From the NCBI GenBank assembly GCA_000507305.1, contig DF240887.1, positions 33,020 through 97,019 on the forward strand: a stretch of DNA of 64,000 bases. Direction: 5' to 3'. Numbering within the stretch: the first letter of the stretch is position 1; every line of letters starts with the position of its first letter. A program made the position numbers and the translations under genes. The notes beneath the pieces were generated by a model that worked only from the letters and a program-made list of their open reading frames with translations, had not been told where the DNA came from and did no database searches. Below are positions 63,271 through 64,000 of this stretch, in pieces. The stretch is from Breviolum minutum Mf 1.05b.01 (Eukaryota > Sar > Dinophyceae > Suessiales > Symbiodiniaceae).

Positions 63271-64000
63271 AAGTAGGTTTCACAGTATTCAGGTCCAATT
63301 TCATTGCATTTGAGTCTTGCAAGTCTTGGTGGGGAAGAGAATGGATGGGAAACTAAACAGAACAGTGGCGCCGAAGTCCACAGCCTTTTTCTCTTTCGCT
63401 CAAGAAGTCAGCGCTTCAAATCTGCAAAGAAGGCTTGGACCCTAGATTCCCTAGATCCACATGAAATACCATAACTGATGATTGTTTTGAACAAATTCCA
63501 CCTGGAATGTCCTAAGGCCAGCTTGGCATGTACCAATGTGGGTCTTTTACTGGGTCTTTTCAACAGTGCCAAAGCCTCAGACCACCAGTGCAGGGATGAA
63601 CATGAGAGGTGTTCATGGCTGATGCCGAGTTCTGACTACGAAGCCGTGTATGGCCAGCTAGTGCGACACATTGCGCCAACTGCAACAATCAGACTAGTAC
63701 CTATGGCCAGCTAGTGTGACACATTGCGCAGGGGCCTAGTACCTATTGCCAACATTGACATTAGCAGAGTGTGAGCCAGTGCCTATGCGATCCTCTTGCG
63801 ATCCTATGCCATGATTATGTCTTTTTTCTTGTTTAATTATCTTTTTTTGTTTCTGCGGCCCCATGCCATGGATGCTTGGACTGCTCCATGTGACCATGCA
63901 TGAGCGACCGAAGGAGGAAGCATCTTGGCAAGGAAAACAAAGAAGTTGCAGTAAATTGTCCCACCTACATTTTCGCTTACTGTACCTCCTGCCTCCAATT
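63271..64000. other. 3' flank with a short direct repeat
   Basis: Follows a single N at 63270. TATGGCCAGCTAGTG and GACACATTGCGC recur about 54 bases apart within 63649-63735. No supported gene; possible further KH exons were looked for and not seen. Confidence 0.5.

Overview
This window looks like nuclear DNA of a dinoflagellate, most likely a Symbiodiniaceae-type genome. Three things point there. Genes are split into many short exons. Splice donors are freely GT, GC or GA, with acceptors usually followed by G. The gene families (C5-methyltransferase-like, PPR, KH, uncharacterised CxxC/cupin-like proteins, Ty1/copia remnants) are typical of such genomes. No rRNA, tRNA, bacterial operon or CRISPR array was seen. 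Exon joins were worked out by hand from reading frame and splice signals; none is supported by transcript data.

Layout. (1) 0.15-5.03 kb, plus strand: a C5-cytosine methyltransferase-like gene with motifs I, IV, VI, VIII and X on separate exons; its N-terminal exons lie in a duplicated AT-hook-like cassette. (2) 5.69-12.72 kb, plus: a gene of about 16 exons with an N-terminal CxxC pair, a cupin/JmjC-like segment and a long Glu/Lys-rich repetitive tail. (3) 14.2-21.0 kb, plus: a PPR-type gene with roughly one repeat per exon, partly decayed, interrupted by a (GAT)n/(GAC)n block duplicated around a single N. (4) 21.83-35.88 kb and 38.5-56.27 kb: two colinear copies of a segmental duplication. 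The best coding evidence inside them is on the MINUS strand: Cys-rich exons that keep frame, length and splice sites between copies, so a minus-strand gene or gene family of unknown function appears to have been duplicated, with further local exon duplication. (5) 35.9-38.5 kb, between the copies: a decayed copia gag, an inverted-repeat element with an empty site in the other copy, an extremely AT-rich patch ending at an N, and (ACA)n. (6) 56.3-59.9 kb: gene-poor, with several inverted and dispersed repeats. (7) 59.9-60.5 kb, plus: the 3' end of a Gly/Trp-rich gene. (8) 61.6-63.2 kb, plus: a KH-domain gene in which introns with GC and GA donors cut the first KH domain.

The flanking genes all run on the plus strand; the duplicated block appears to run against them. 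The plus-strand genes suggest nucleic-acid roles (DNA methylation, organellar or nuclear RNA binding), but nothing shows that they act together.
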